Below, one piece after another: positions 43,756-51,872 of a stretch of DNA of 62,055 nt (positions are counted from its first letter, which is position 1; each line of letters begins with the position of its first letter). Where the stretch lies: the NCBI GenBank assembly GCA_023436775.1, contig JAEZHW010000028.1:1-62055 (forward strand), written 5' to 3'. The DNA comes from Actinomycetes bacterium. Lineage in GTDB: Bacteria > Actinomycetota > Actinomycetes > Actinomycetales > Microbacteriaceae. A program made the translations under genes and the position numbers. Under the pieces are notes generated by a model that was not told where the DNA came from, did no database searches, and worked only from the letters and a program-made list of their open reading frames with translations.

Positions 43756-45249
43756 TCAGTACGCGCCCTTGCCTCGGAACATCGCAACGATGGTCCGGTA
43801 GATAATGACGAGGTCGCCGGTCAGCGACCAGTTCTCAACGTAGAACAGGTCCAGTCGGACGCTGTCTTCCCAGCTGAGTTCCGAGCGACCGCTGACCTGC
43901 CACAGGCCAGTGATACCCGGCTTGGCCAGGAAGCGCCGGTTCACGTGCTCCTCGTAGCGAGCAACCTCGCTCGGCAGCGGCGGACGCGGGCCAACGACCG
44001 ACATCGAGCCGACCAGCGAGTTCACGAACTGCGGCAGCTCGTCCAGCGAGAATCGCCGCAAAATACGGCCCAGCTTGGTGGTGCGCGGGTCGTCCTTCAT
44101 CTTGAACAGCACGGCGTTGCCGGCGTCTGCCTGTGCCTGGAGATCGGCCAGCAGTTCCTCGGCGTTGACCACCATGGTGCGGAACTTCAGCATGGTGAAC
44201 GGCTTGCCGTGCAGGCCGATGCGCTGCTGCTTGAACAGCACCGGGCCGGGGCTGGTCAGCTTGACCGCGAGGGCGATGACCAGCAGGATCGGCGACAGTC
44301 CGATCAGGGCCAGGGCCGAGAAGATGATGTCGAAGGTGCGCTTGATGAAGCGACGTCCGCTGGTGTAGCTGGGCGCCTCAATGTGGATCAGCGGCAAGCC
44401 AGCGACCGGTCGGGTGTGCATTCGCGGACCGACGATATCGGTCAGCACCGGTGCGACCACCAGCTGCACATCCACCTGTTCGAGCTGCCAACTCAGCCGC
44501 TTCACGACCTGACTCGAGAGCTGGTCCGAACCGGTGACCGCAACGGTGTGCGCCTCGGTGCGATCCACAGCGTCAATGACCTCGTCCAGGCTGCCGAGCA
44601 CGGGCACGTCACTGATCTCGCTCGGAGAGGCGTCGGTCACCTCCGGCAAGCAGACGCCAACCACCTCGTAGCCGGCATAGCGACGGGGCGCGAGCTCCTT
44701 GATGAGGTGCTGGACCGTCTGCTCCGAGCCAATGATGAGGGTGCGGTACAAGAACTCGCCGCGGCGGCGCTTGCGCACCAGCCAGTTGCGCCACACCCAG
44801 CGCGAGATCCACAACAACATCAGGCCGGCCAGGAAGGCCGTGAAGACATAGAGGCGGGAGACGTCGATCTTCAGGAGCAGCACGACGATCGCGACGAAGG
44901 CGATCAGCTGACCGGTTGCGGATGCAACGCGCTTGTACTCGTCGATGCCAGCACCGAGGACCGAGCCGGCGCGAGTTTCCATAAAACCCAACATGAGTAG
45001 CCAGGCGCCGCCGAGCACGACCGAGAGCACGGTGTAGCCAGCGGTGATGGCTGGATCGAGTCGGCCGCGCACCACCAGTGGTGCGTCATGCAGCCCGAAG
45101 GCGACCAATTGTGCGACGAGCATCGCGACGGCGATGACAATGGCATCGCTGATCGTTAGGCGGACGGCGTGGCTACGCTGCCAGTTCGCTGCTGCGTGCG
45201 CAGACGATGCTGCCGCGTTCGCAACGCGCTCCGTTTGCACCATCGTCAC
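43756..45249 (-). CDS. polyprenyl-phosphate sugar-1-phosphate transferase (WbaP/CpsE type)
   Basis: Membrane enzyme, 497 aa, that starts a polysaccharide repeat unit by moving sugar-1-phosphate to undecaprenyl phosphate. Four N-terminal helices (up to ~residue 150) lead to a CoA-binding-like Rossmann domain (FLYRTLIIGSEQTVQHLIKEL). The C-terminal bacterial sugar-transferase domain reads RRFIKRTFDIIFSALALIGLSP, MLKFRTMVVNAEELL, LRRFSLDELPQFVNSLVGSMSVVGPRPP and KPGITGLWQVSGRS. GTG 45249 or ATG 45243 may be the start; AAGGTG favours the latter. It is the first gene of the three-gene minus-strand glycan operon. Confidence 0.92.
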   Translation of the reverse strand: MTMVQTERVANAAASSAHAAANWQRSHAVRLTISDAIVIAVAMLVAQLVAFGLHDAPLVVRGRLDPAITAGYTVLSVVLGGAWLLMLGFMETRAGSVLGAGIDEYKRVASATGQLIAFVAIVVLLLKIDVSRLYVFTAFLAGLMLLWISRWVWRNWLVRKRRRGEFLYRTLIIGSEQTVQHLIKELAPRRYAGYEVVGVCLPEVTDASPSEISDVPVLGSLDEVIDAVDRTEAHTVAVTGSDQLSSQVVKRLSWQLEQVDVQLVVAPVLTDIVGPRMHTRPVAGLPLIHIEAPSYTSGRRFIKRTFDIIFSALALIGLSPILLVIALAVKLTSPGPVLFKQQRIGLHGKPFTMLKFRTMVVNAEELLADLQAQADAGNAVLFKMKDDPRTTKLGRILRRFSLDELPQFVNSLVGSMSVVGPRPPLPSEVARYEEHVNRRFLAKPGITGLWQVSGRSELSWEDSVRLDLFYVENWSLTGDLVIIYRTIVAMFRGKGAY

Positions 45250-45337
45250 CTTGTCCCACCGTTTCGGTCGTTTACGTTTCTGATTCCCAGACCCGTCCCC
45301 CTGACACTGCAGGAAAGTCTAGTCCGTGCCGTATGGG

Positions 45338-45384
45338 AAGAACCCCCGGACTGCACACCGAAACGGTGTCGTCCGAGGGTTCTT
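45338..45384 (-). terminator. terminator of the HU gene
   Basis: AAGAACCC-CCGGAC (45338-45351) with TGCACACCG pairs with CGGTGTCG and TCCGAGGGTTCTT (45364-45384), a long stem with a few mismatches and an AAA loop. On the minus strand it ends in GGTTCTT, 18 bp after the HU stop. Confidence 0.8.
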
Positions 45385-45402
45385 CTCGTGGCTTGAGCCG
45401 TC

Positions 45403-45687
45403 TTACTTGACGGCAGCCTTCAGCTTGCTACCAGCCGAAACCTTGAGGCGCTTGCCTGCCGGAATCTGGATGGTCTCGCCAGTCGCGGGGTTGCGGCCGG
45501 TGCGGGCGGCGGTGTCGGCCGACTCGAAGCTCAGCCAACCCGGGATGCTGACCTTGTCGCCCTTGGCCACGGCACCAGCGATGGTGGTGAGCAGAGCGTC
45601 GAGGACACCGCTGACGGTGCTCGCGGTCTGACCCGAAGCCGCGGCAACCGCAGCGACGAGCTCGTTCTTGTTCAGCGTTCCAGCCAT
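45403..45687 (-). CDS. hup: HU-family DNA-binding protein
   Basis: Nucleoid protein, 94 aa, the length of classical HU. It has the N-terminal helix pair MAGTLNKNELVAAVAAASGQTASTVSGVLDALLTTIAGAVA and the beta arm with GRNPATGETIQIPAGKRLKVSAGSKLKAAVK, including the conserved RNP motif. It lacks the long Lys/Ala-rich C-terminal tail of mycobacterial HupB. AGGAGG precedes the ATG. Confidence 0.95.
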   Translation of the reverse strand: MAGTLNKNELVAAVAAASGQTASTVSGVLDALLTTIAGAVAKGDKVSIPGWLSFESADTAARTGRNPATGETIQIPAGKRLKVSAGSKLKAAVK

Positions 45688-45781
45688 GTGCGTCCTCCTG
45701 GGACCTTTCCCGGTTCCCCGGGGGTTTGCCTATTCATGACGTTCCGTCAGGGCCTCGCGGCCCTGGCGGATCGGTCACAAC

Positions 45782-46087
45782 TTACCAGCTTGACTTCGTG
45801 ATACCGGGCAATTCGCCTCGGTGCGCCATGTCGCGGAAACGGACACGCGAGATGCCGTACTTCGACAGGACACCACGGGGACGACCGTCCACGACGTCGC
45901 GGCTGCGGACGCGAACCGGGCTGGCGTCGCGCGGCAGCTTCTGCAGACCGATGCGAGCGGCCTCGCGGGCCTCGTCAGTTGCGTTCGGGTCGATCAGGGT
46001 CTTCTTCAGCTCGGCACGACGGGCGGCGTAGCGGGCCACGATGACCTTGCGCTGCTCGTTGCGAGCAATCTTGCTCTTCTTCGCCAT
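45782..46087 (-). CDS. rpsN: 30S ribosomal protein S14, zinc-free form
   Basis: Ribosomal protein of 101 aa: MAKKSKIARNEQRKVIVARYA at the start and SRVRFRDMAHRGELPGITKSSW at the end. It has none of the CxxC pairs of the 61-aa zinc-binding form, so it is the C-minus paralogue. It is the third gene of rpmB-rpmG-rpsN, beginning two bases after rpmG. Confidence 0.97.
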   Translation of the reverse strand: MAKKSKIARNEQRKVIVARYAARRAELKKTLIDPNATDEAREAARIGLQKLPRDASPVRVRSRDVVDGRPRGVLSKYGISRVRFRDMAHRGELPGITKSSW

Positions 46088-46089
46088 GA

Positions 46090-46260
46090 TTAACGCTCCT
46101 CGCGGAATTCAACGTGCTTGCGAACCACCGGGTCGTACTTCTTCAGCACGAGACGGTCCGGGTCGTTACGGCGGTTCTTGCGGGTGACGTAGGTGTAGCC
46201 GGTACCCGCAGTCGAGCGCAGCTTGATGATGGGACGGACGTCCTGAGCCTTCTTAGCCAT
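46090..46260 (-). CDS. rpmG: 50S ribosomal protein L33, zinc-free form
   Basis: A 56-codon gene read directly from the minus strand: it starts MAKKAQDVRPIIKLRS, continues GTGYTYVTRKNRRNDPDRL and ends in HVEFREER. This is L33 without the four zinc-binding Cys residues. The ATG shares one base with the rpmB stop (TAATG), and rpsN follows two bases after its stop. Confidence 0.95.
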   Translation of the reverse strand: MAKKAQDVRPIIKLRSTAGTGYTYVTRKNRRNDPDRLVLKKYDPVVRKHVEFREER

Positions 46261-46496
46261 TAGAGCTTGACCCCCTTCGCGAGCAGCTCGGCAACGACAG
46301 CGTCGATGCCACGAGCGTCAATCACCTTGATGCCCTTTGCGGACAGGGTGAGGGTCACGTTGCGGCGAAGCGACGGGACGTAGTAGGTCTTCTTCTGCAC
46401 GTTCGGGTCGAAGCGGCGCTTCGTCCGGCGGTGCGAGTGCGAGATGTTGTGACCGAAGCCGGGAACCGCTCCAGTCACCTGGCACACTGCTGCCAT
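46260..46496 (-). CDS. rpmB: 50S ribosomal protein L28, zinc-free form
   Basis: A 78-aa ribosomal protein: MAAVCQVTGAVPGFGHNISH at the start, HRRTKRRFDPNVQKKTYYVP in the middle and GIDAVVAELLAKGVKL at the end. Only one Cys is present, so it is the C-minus form. GGAGGA lies six bases before the ATG. It is the first gene of the rpmB-rpmG-rpsN operon. Confidence 0.95.
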   Translation of the reverse strand: MAAVCQVTGAVPGFGHNISHSHRRTKRRFDPNVQKKTYYVPSLRRNVTLTLSAKGIKVIDARGIDAVVAELLAKGVKL

Positions 46497-46514
46497 GATG
46501 ATTCCTCCAATACC

Positions 46515-46534
46515 GTGAAGCCGGACGGCTTCAC
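46515..46534 (-). promoter_or_regulatory. perfect hairpin in the rpmB leader
   Basis: GTGAAGCCG (46515-46523) and CGGCTTCAC (46526-46534) form a perfect 20-bp inverted repeat ending six bases before the rpmB ribosome-binding site. It may be a leader regulatory hairpin, or a terminator for the acyltransferase gene upstream. Confidence 0.55.
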
Positions 46535-46623
46535 CCAAGATCCCTTGTCTGCCCATGCCATCGCCAGCGGGTGCCAGATCTGCGCACAGACGAATGCGGA
46601 CGTGGAAGGTCCGCAACCGTTCA

Positions 46624-46652
46624 ACTCTACGGCAGGAAGCCTGGGGATGCAA
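46624..46652 (-). promoter_or_regulatory. predicted promoter of rpmB-rpmG-rpsN
   Basis: Minus strand: -35 TTGCAT (46652-46647), 17-bp spacer, -10 TAGAGT (46629-46624). The start would lie near 46617, giving a ~120-nt leader containing the hairpin at 46515-46534. No Zur-like box overlaps it. Confidence 0.5.
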
Positions 46653-46660
46653 TCCGAGCG

Positions 46661-48895
46661 CTAGCGGACCGAGGCGGTATCGACCTTCGTCGCCTCGTCC
46701 TGCGCTGCCATGGCGGCCTCCACGCGACGCAGCAGGTGCGGCAGCAGCGTCCGCCAGTAGGACGTGGTGATGTGATGCGTGTCGCGGTACACCGCCACAC
46801 CACCGATCGCGGCGGCACACGTCTCCGGCCCGCAGTACAGGTCGGTCAGGTCGATGCCGAGTGCGCCATCCAGGGTTGCGGCGGCCTGCAGGTAAGGGTC
46901 TTGCGCCGGCAACGCCGTGGCCCGCTTCGCCGTGCACTTCCTGGCCTTCGCTATCGAGTCTCCGGATTGGGTCAGGCAGCGATAGGTGCGATCGCTGATC
47001 TCGGGGTTGTCCGTGATGGCGATCACGGTGCTGCCTGCCTTGATTGCTGGGGCCCAGGCCTGCTGCAGCCGCTGGATGCCCGCCTCGCCGCTGACCACCG
47101 GCTTGCCGTACTGACCGGTGGCGAGGATCAGGTCGTAGCGGCCTGATCGCAGGTCCTTTCGCGCATCGGCCAGCGATGCGAAACACGGATCCTTGGCTGC
47201 GTAGTTAGCCCACACGCAGCGGCCGAGATAGACGGTGACCTTCCAGTTCAGCCGCTGCAATTGTGGCTGCAATGCTGAGAACAGCATGGCGGCGTGCGAG
47301 TCTCCGATGACGGCGACCCTGGTCTTTGCCTTCGCTGGGCCATAGGTGCACCCGCGGAAGAGCACGCCGGGCTGCTGGGTGTAACAGATAAAGCCCTGTC
47401 CGACATCGTCGGCGAGCGCCGCCACTCTGGGCCGGAGCGTGTCAGTGCTGCGCTGCTGTTCGCAGTAGTCGGCCGGCGTGATCATGGCATTCGCGCCGCT
47501 GCAGCCGAATCGGACCGCCTCCAGGGCTGCCGCTTCGGCGAGCTGCTCCTTCGCCGAGTCAATGGCGGTATCGATGCGGCCCTGGGCCATTGCCCACTGT
47601 TCGGCGTCGGCCAGCAACGCCGCCTGACGGCGCTCGGCCTGCTCCTGCATCTGGGCGCTGTACTGCCAGGGCAGCAACCCCAGCAGCACGGCACCGACGA
47701 CGGCGAGCGCGTACGCGGGGCTGCGGCGACGGCTCAGCCAGGTGGCGTGCCGGACCGGGTCCTCGACCAACCACTTGGTCACTGCGGCCAGCAGCAGACT
47801 GGCGGCGAGCAGGGCGAGCCCCCCGAGCAGGGACGGCGCGTCACCGAACAGGTACGGATACAGCACCACCAGGGGCCAGTGCCACAGATAGATCGAGTAC
47901 GACCAGTCGCCGATGCGCTGCATGGGCCAGAGTCGCAACAGCCCGGTAGCACTCCACCATTGCGACTGCGTTCCGGCGGCAATCACCATCGCGGCGCCAA
48001 CCACCGGCAGCAGCGCGGTGTAGCTCGGGAACGGCGTTGCGCCGCTGAAGCATAGTGCCGCAACCACAATGGCGGCGAGGCCGAGCCACGCCGCGGCCGT
48101 ACGTGCCGCCTCGCTGGGAACACTCGCGCCCGCCCAGACGGGCACAAACGCGAGTAAGCCACCCGCCGCGAACTCCCACGCGCGGACGGCGGTCGAGAAG
48201 TAGGCCAGCCCTGGCTCGGCGGCAGTCTGCCAGATGCTCAGCGCGAGACTGCCCGCAAAAACCAGCACCAGCACCGCGGCAAGGACCCGACGCTCCGTTC
48301 GGCGGCTCGGCTGCGCCTCGACCCAGGTCTGCCGATGCACGCGACGCAGGCGGTGCAGGCGGCGAGCCAGTGCCAGTCCGCCGAGCGACAGCGTGATGAG
48401 CAGCGGCCAGAGAATATAGAACTGCTCCTCCACCGACAGCGACCAGTAGTGCTGGACAACGGAGGCCTCATTCTCGGCCGCCAAGTAGTCGATGGCATCG
48501 GCCGCAAGGACCCAGTTGACTGCGTATACCGCTGCCGCACCGATCTGCTTCAGCGTGCCCTGCCACACCGTCTGCGGCAACAGGGCAAGAGTCAGCCACA
48601 GGCTTACCGCCAAGACCAGCAGAGCGGCAGGCAGGAGCCGGCGAATGCGGCGAGCCCAGAACGCGCCGAGCTGAACCCGACCGCTGCGTTCCACCTCGCG
48701 AAGCAGGTGGGCGGTAATGAGGAACCCGGAGATGACGAAGAACACGTCCACGCCCACGAAGCCGCCAGGAGCCGCCGTCGGCCAGATGTGATAGATCACG
48801 ACGGCCAGTACGGCGACCGCACGGAGCCCCTGTATATCGGGACGAAGATCGGCGGTTCCGCGGCCTGTGCGCTCACGCTGGGGTGGTCGCGCCAC
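46661..48895 (-). CDS. OafA/YrhL-type membrane acyltransferase with SGNH domain
   Basis: Protein of 744 aa that probably O-acetylates a surface polysaccharide. The N-terminal ~380 residues are the acyltransferase-3 domain: RPDIQGLRAVAVLAVVIYHIWP, GGFVGVDVFFVISGFLIT and QHYWSLSVEEQFYILWPLL, with ten or more helices. The C-terminal exported SGNH domain has RVAVIGDSHAAMLFSAL (nucleophile Ser) and YRDTHHITTSY (Asp/His). GGAGGAG lies upstream of the GTG start. Together with the glycan genes at 38-45 kb it suggests an acylated surface polymer. Confidence 0.9.
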   Translation of the reverse strand: MARPPQRERTGRGTADLRPDIQGLRAVAVLAVVIYHIWPTAAPGGFVGVDVFFVISGFLITAHLLREVERSGRVQLGAFWARRIRRLLPAALLVLAVSLWLTLALLPQTVWQGTLKQIGAAAVYAVNWVLAADAIDYLAAENEASVVQHYWSLSVEEQFYILWPLLITLSLGGLALARRLHRLRRVHRQTWVEAQPSRRTERRVLAAVLVLVFAGSLALSIWQTAAEPGLAYFSTAVRAWEFAAGGLLAFVPVWAGASVPSEAARTAAAWLGLAAIVVAALCFSGATPFPSYTALLPVVGAAMVIAAGTQSQWWSATGLLRLWPMQRIGDWSYSIYLWHWPLVVLYPYLFGDAPSLLGGLALLAASLLLAAVTKWLVEDPVRHATWLSRRRSPAYALAVVGAVLLGLLPWQYSAQMQEQAERRQAALLADAEQWAMAQGRIDTAIDSAKEQLAEAAALEAVRFGCSGANAMITPADYCEQQRSTDTLRPRVAALADDVGQGFICYTQQPGVLFRGCTYGPAKAKTRVAVIGDSHAAMLFSALQPQLQRLNWKVTVYLGRCVWANYAAKDPCFASLADARKDLRSGRYDLILATGQYGKPVVSGEAGIQRLQQAWAPAIKAGSTVIAITDNPEISDRTYRCLTQSGDSIAKARKCTAKRATALPAQDPYLQAAATLDGALGIDLTDLYCGPETCAAAIGGVAVYRDTHHITTSYWRTLLPHLLRRVEAAMAAQDEATKVDTASVR

Positions 48896-48972
48896 CGTGC
48901 TCCTCCATCTCTGCCAGGCAATCCTGCTGAGCAGAGATTAGGTCACGGGATACGCCCGGTCACAGTTGAGGA

Positions 48973-49374
48973 CTACTTGGAGGGAGTGTTTCCACACGCC
49001 GCGCAGAGCCCGAAGACGTCGACGACGTGCTGGGGCTCGGTGTAGCCGTGTTCGGCGGCAACCGCCTTGGCCCAGGCTTCGACTTCGGCTGCCTGGATCT
49101 CTTCGGCGGCGCCGCAGGAACGACAGATGAGGTGGTGGTGGTGACCGGGCTGACAGGCGCGGTAGAGCGTCTCGCCGGTCGTGGACTGCAGGGCGTCCGC
49201 CTCGCCGCTGCCGACCAGGTCGTTCAGCGCCCGGTAGACGGTCGCCAGGCCGACCCGTTCGGCGCCCTCGGCCAGCCCGGCGTGCAGCGCCTGGGCGCTG
49301 ACGAAGCCGCTCGCCCCGCGCAGGGCGGTGCGCACCGTCTCGCGCTGCCAGGTATTGCGACGGACGACGGTCAC
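48973..49374 (-). CDS. zur: Fur-family regulator, probable zinc repressor Zur
   Basis: Metal-sensing repressor, 133 aa. The winged helix reads NTWQRETVRTALRGASGFVSAQALHAGL and VGLATVYRALNDLVGSGEAD; the metal sites are CQPGHHHHLICRSCG and the C-terminal LCAACG pair, which bind structural zinc. GTG 49374 has AAGGAG eight bases upstream and lies 13 bp after the permease stop, making zur the last gene of the zinc-uptake operon. It should bind the box at 52997-53013, giving autoregulation. Assignment to Zur rather than Fur rests on this context. Confidence 0.88.
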   Translation of the reverse strand: MTVVRRNTWQRETVRTALRGASGFVSAQALHAGLAEGAERVGLATVYRALNDLVGSGEADALQSTTGETLYRACQPGHHHHLICRSCGAAEEIQAAEVEAWAKAVAAEHGYTEPQHVVDVFGLCAACGNTPSK

Positions 49375-49387
49375 GGCGCCGACTCCT

Positions 49388-50233
49388 TTACGACGAGGAA
49401 CTGCTGGTTTGCGGGACACGCTCCGCGTGCAACACCGCATCTCCACCGTACCCGCGGAAGCGTCGGTATACGAGGGCGAGCAGGTAGATGACCCCGGCGA
49501 GTACCGAGGCCGTCGCCCCAGCTGCGGTGTCGAACTGTGTTGACAACCAGATTCCGCCCACGGTGCTCATCACCCCGAGGAGCACAGCCAAGGCGACCGT
49601 TCCGCGCACGGTGCGAGCGATCAGACTCGCAGCCGCCGCCGGTCCGGCGAGCAGCGCAACGGTCAGGATCGCGCCAGTCGCCGGCAGCAAGGCCACGATC
49701 GCAATCACGGTCATCGCCAGCGCCGCCAGATCGGGCCAAATAGGGTTGCCGATGACGGCGCGGTACCCGGCGCGATCAAAGGCGCTGTAGCTGAGCGCAC
49801 GCACCGAAAGCAGCATGAGCACTAGCAAGACGGCCAGGGCGGCCACCGCAAACCAGAAGTCCTGCGTGATCGTGGTGAGTAACCCGCCGAAGAGGAACTG
49901 TTCATGGTTGATGCCGCGCTTCGGGAACAGTGCCGAGATGAAGATGCCGAGTGCGAAACCACCGGTGAGCACGACGGCCGAGGCCACATGCTGCCCCTGC
50001 CGATTCACCCGCGCCAGCACCAACAGCAGGGGAACCAGCACGAGCCCGGCGACCGCAGCGCCAAGCGCCACCGGGAGTCCGAGTGCGACGGCGACGATCG
50101 CGCCCGGGAAGGTCGCGTGCGAGAGCGCCTGCGCGAACAGCACCTGTCGGCGCAGCACCACCACGCTGCCGGCGAGTCCGCCGATGACACCCAGCAGCGC
50201 TGCCGTCAGCAGTACGCGCTCGTACCAGGTCAT
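49388..50233 (-). CDS. zinc ABC transporter permease (second of two)
   Basis: Membrane protein, 281 aa, of the ABC-3 (ZnuB/MntB) family with about eight helices: WYERVLLTAALLGVIGGLAGSVVVLRRQ, AQALSHATFPGAIVAVALGLP, GLLTTITQDFWF and LLPATGAILTVALLAGPAAAA. ATG 50233 overlaps the stop of the first permease (ATGA). Two different permease genes in one operon imply a heterodimeric channel, less common than the ZnuB homodimer. Confidence 0.87.
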   Translation of the reverse strand: MTWYERVLLTAALLGVIGGLAGSVVVLRRQVLFAQALSHATFPGAIVAVALGLPVALGAAVAGLVLVPLLLVLARVNRQGQHVASAVVLTGGFALGIFISALFPKRGINHEQFLFGGLLTTITQDFWFAVAALAVLLVLMLLSVRALSYSAFDRAGYRAVIGNPIWPDLAALAMTVIAIVALLPATGAILTVALLAGPAAAASLIARTVRGTVALAVLLGVMSTVGGIWLSTQFDTAAGATASVLAGVIYLLALVYRRFRGYGGDAVLHAERVPQTSSSSS

Positions 50234-51129
50234 GCCGTCACCTCGCTCGCCAGCTTCGTTGCACGGGGCGCGAGCCGTCGCTGGAGCGCGCCACGGAGCA
50301 GTGCGATCAGTACGCAGACCAGGTACACCGCGATGGCCACGAGCACGACGGTGCCGCCGCCTGGCAGCCGCAGCCCGGTGCCGACCGAGACACTGAAGTT
50401 GAGCCCGAGCCCCAGCCATACGATCGCCACGCCGAGCGCCGCCGTCAGCACCGGTAAGCGGCTGAGTCGGTTCGTGACCAGGCGAGCCGCGGCGATCGGC
50501 AGGATCAGCAGCGCCACCGCCAGCAACGTGCCCATCGTCACCGACGCGGCCACCGCCAGCACCGCCAACTGCGCGCCGAAGGCAAGTTGCAGTGTCGGCG
50601 AGTTCATGCCTGCCGCCCGAGCGCCCACCGGATCGAAGGCCGTGAATACCTGCGAGCGCCACGTCACCAGACTCACCGCCCACACCAGCACCGAGGCCAC
50701 GATCACGATTACGGCTGTCTCGCCGCGTATCGCCAGCACCTGCCCGAAGAGCAGGTTCTCGAGCGGCGTCGTTCCCGACACCAGGCGCTTCGAAATCAGC
50801 ATCATGCCGAGGCCGAATGCACTGCTGAGCACCACCGCGGTCACCGCGTCGGTGTGACCGGGGCGGCGTGCGGCCGCCACGCTAATCAGCGCGCTGGCGA
50901 TCACCGCTGCCACGAGCGCACCAGGCAGCAGGCCCGGCTCGTCCGCAACGACGTAGCCGATGATCAGGCCGGGGAAGACCGCGTGCGTGAGGGCGTCGGT
51001 CGCGAACTGCATCCCGCGCAGGTGCATGACCGTTGCCGTCGGCGCTGCGGCAATGACCATGACGAGCAGCGTGGTCAGCGCCGTCGCCATGAACGGCAGC
51101 GTGAATGGCGTGAAGAATGGCTCAATCAT
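50230..51129 (-). CDS. znuB: zinc ABC transporter permease (first of two)
   Basis: ABC-3 family membrane protein, 299 aa: TTLLVMVIAAAPTATVMHLRGMQFATDALTHAVFPGLIIGY, then TTPLENLLFGQVLAI, FDPVGARAAGMN and LLILPIAAARLVTNRLSRLP. ATG 51129 lies eight bases inside the ATPase gene. No ribosome-binding site is visible, so translation is probably coupled. Zinc specificity is inferred from the linked zur gene and His-rich partners. Confidence 0.87.
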   Translation of the reverse strand: MIEPFFTPFTLPFMATALTTLLVMVIAAAPTATVMHLRGMQFATDALTHAVFPGLIIGYVVADEPGLLPGALVAAVIASALISVAAARRPGHTDAVTAVVLSSAFGLGMMLISKRLVSGTTPLENLLFGQVLAIRGETAVIVIVASVLVWAVSLVTWRSQVFTAFDPVGARAAGMNSPTLQLAFGAQLAVLAVAASVTMGTLLAVALLILPIAAARLVTNRLSRLPVLTAALGVAIVWLGLGLNFSVSVGTGLRLPGGGTVVLVAIAVYLVCVLIALLRGALQRRLAPRATKLASEVTA

Positions 51130-51868
51130 GGTCGTGGTCGTGATGCACCGAGGTTCGGACCGCGACATCCATCGCCTCGGCCGCCAGCACCGACTCCAGC
51201 TCGCTCGTCGGCACGACGGCCACCTGGTTGCCGTTGAGCAGCAGCGCGCGATCGCAGGCCTCCATGGCCAGGTCGATGTCGTGGGTGGAGATGATGGCTG
51301 CCGTCCCCTCGGCCTTCAGTTCAGTGAGGATCTGGATCAGCGACTCGCGTCGCTCCCGATCGAGACCGTTGAAGGGCTCGTCCAGCAGCAGCACCTCGGG
51401 GTGGGAGACGAGTGCCCGTGCCAACAGCACGCGCTGGCGCTGCCCGCCCGAGAGGTCCCCAAAGCGGGCACTGGCCAGTTCGCCGAGCCCCACGCGTCGC
51501 AACGCATCGAGGGCAGCAACCCAGTCGGCTCGACGCAGCGGCCGCCACCACGGGGTGCGCGCGAACCTGCCCTGCGCCGCGACCTGGATGGCGGTGATCG
51601 GGAAATCCGGGTCCACGTCGAGGCGTTGTGGCAACCAGGCGAGTGCGCCTCGGCGGCGCTGGCTGGTCAACTGCACTTCGCCGCCCAACTGCTCGGCCAG
51701 GCCCATGACTCCGGCCATCAGCGTGGACTTGCCAGCACCGTTCGGTCCGATGAGCGCCACCGCCTCACCCGCGCGCAGGTCGAGCGTCACGCCGCGTACG
51801 TACGGCACACCGCTGTAGCCAAAGCGCGCGTTGCGCAGCGTGAGGACCGTGGGGGTTGGTTCACTCAT
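51122..51868 (-). CDS. znuC: zinc ABC transporter ATP-binding protein
   Basis: ATPase of 248 aa. Walker A GPNGAGKSTLMAGV, Q-loop WLPQRLDVD, signature FGDLSGGQRQRVLLARAL and Walker B VLLLDEPFNGLD are intact, with the switch His in ISTHDIDLA. The protein ends in HHDHDHD, a potential metal-binding tail. It begins four bases before the lipoprotein stop and is followed by the overlapping permease genes. Confidence 0.9.
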   Translation of the reverse strand: MSEPTPTVLTLRNARFGYSGVPYVRGVTLDLRAGEAVALIGPNGAGKSTLMAGVMGLAEQLGGEVQLTSQRRRGALAWLPQRLDVDPDFPITAIQVAAQGRFARTPWWRPLRRADWVAALDALRRVGLGELASARFGDLSGGQRQRVLLARALVSHPEVLLLDEPFNGLDRERRESLIQILTELKAEGTAAIISTHDIDLAMEACDRALLLNGNQVAVVPTSELESVLAAEAMDVAVRTSVHHDHDHD

Positions 51869-51872
51869 AGGG

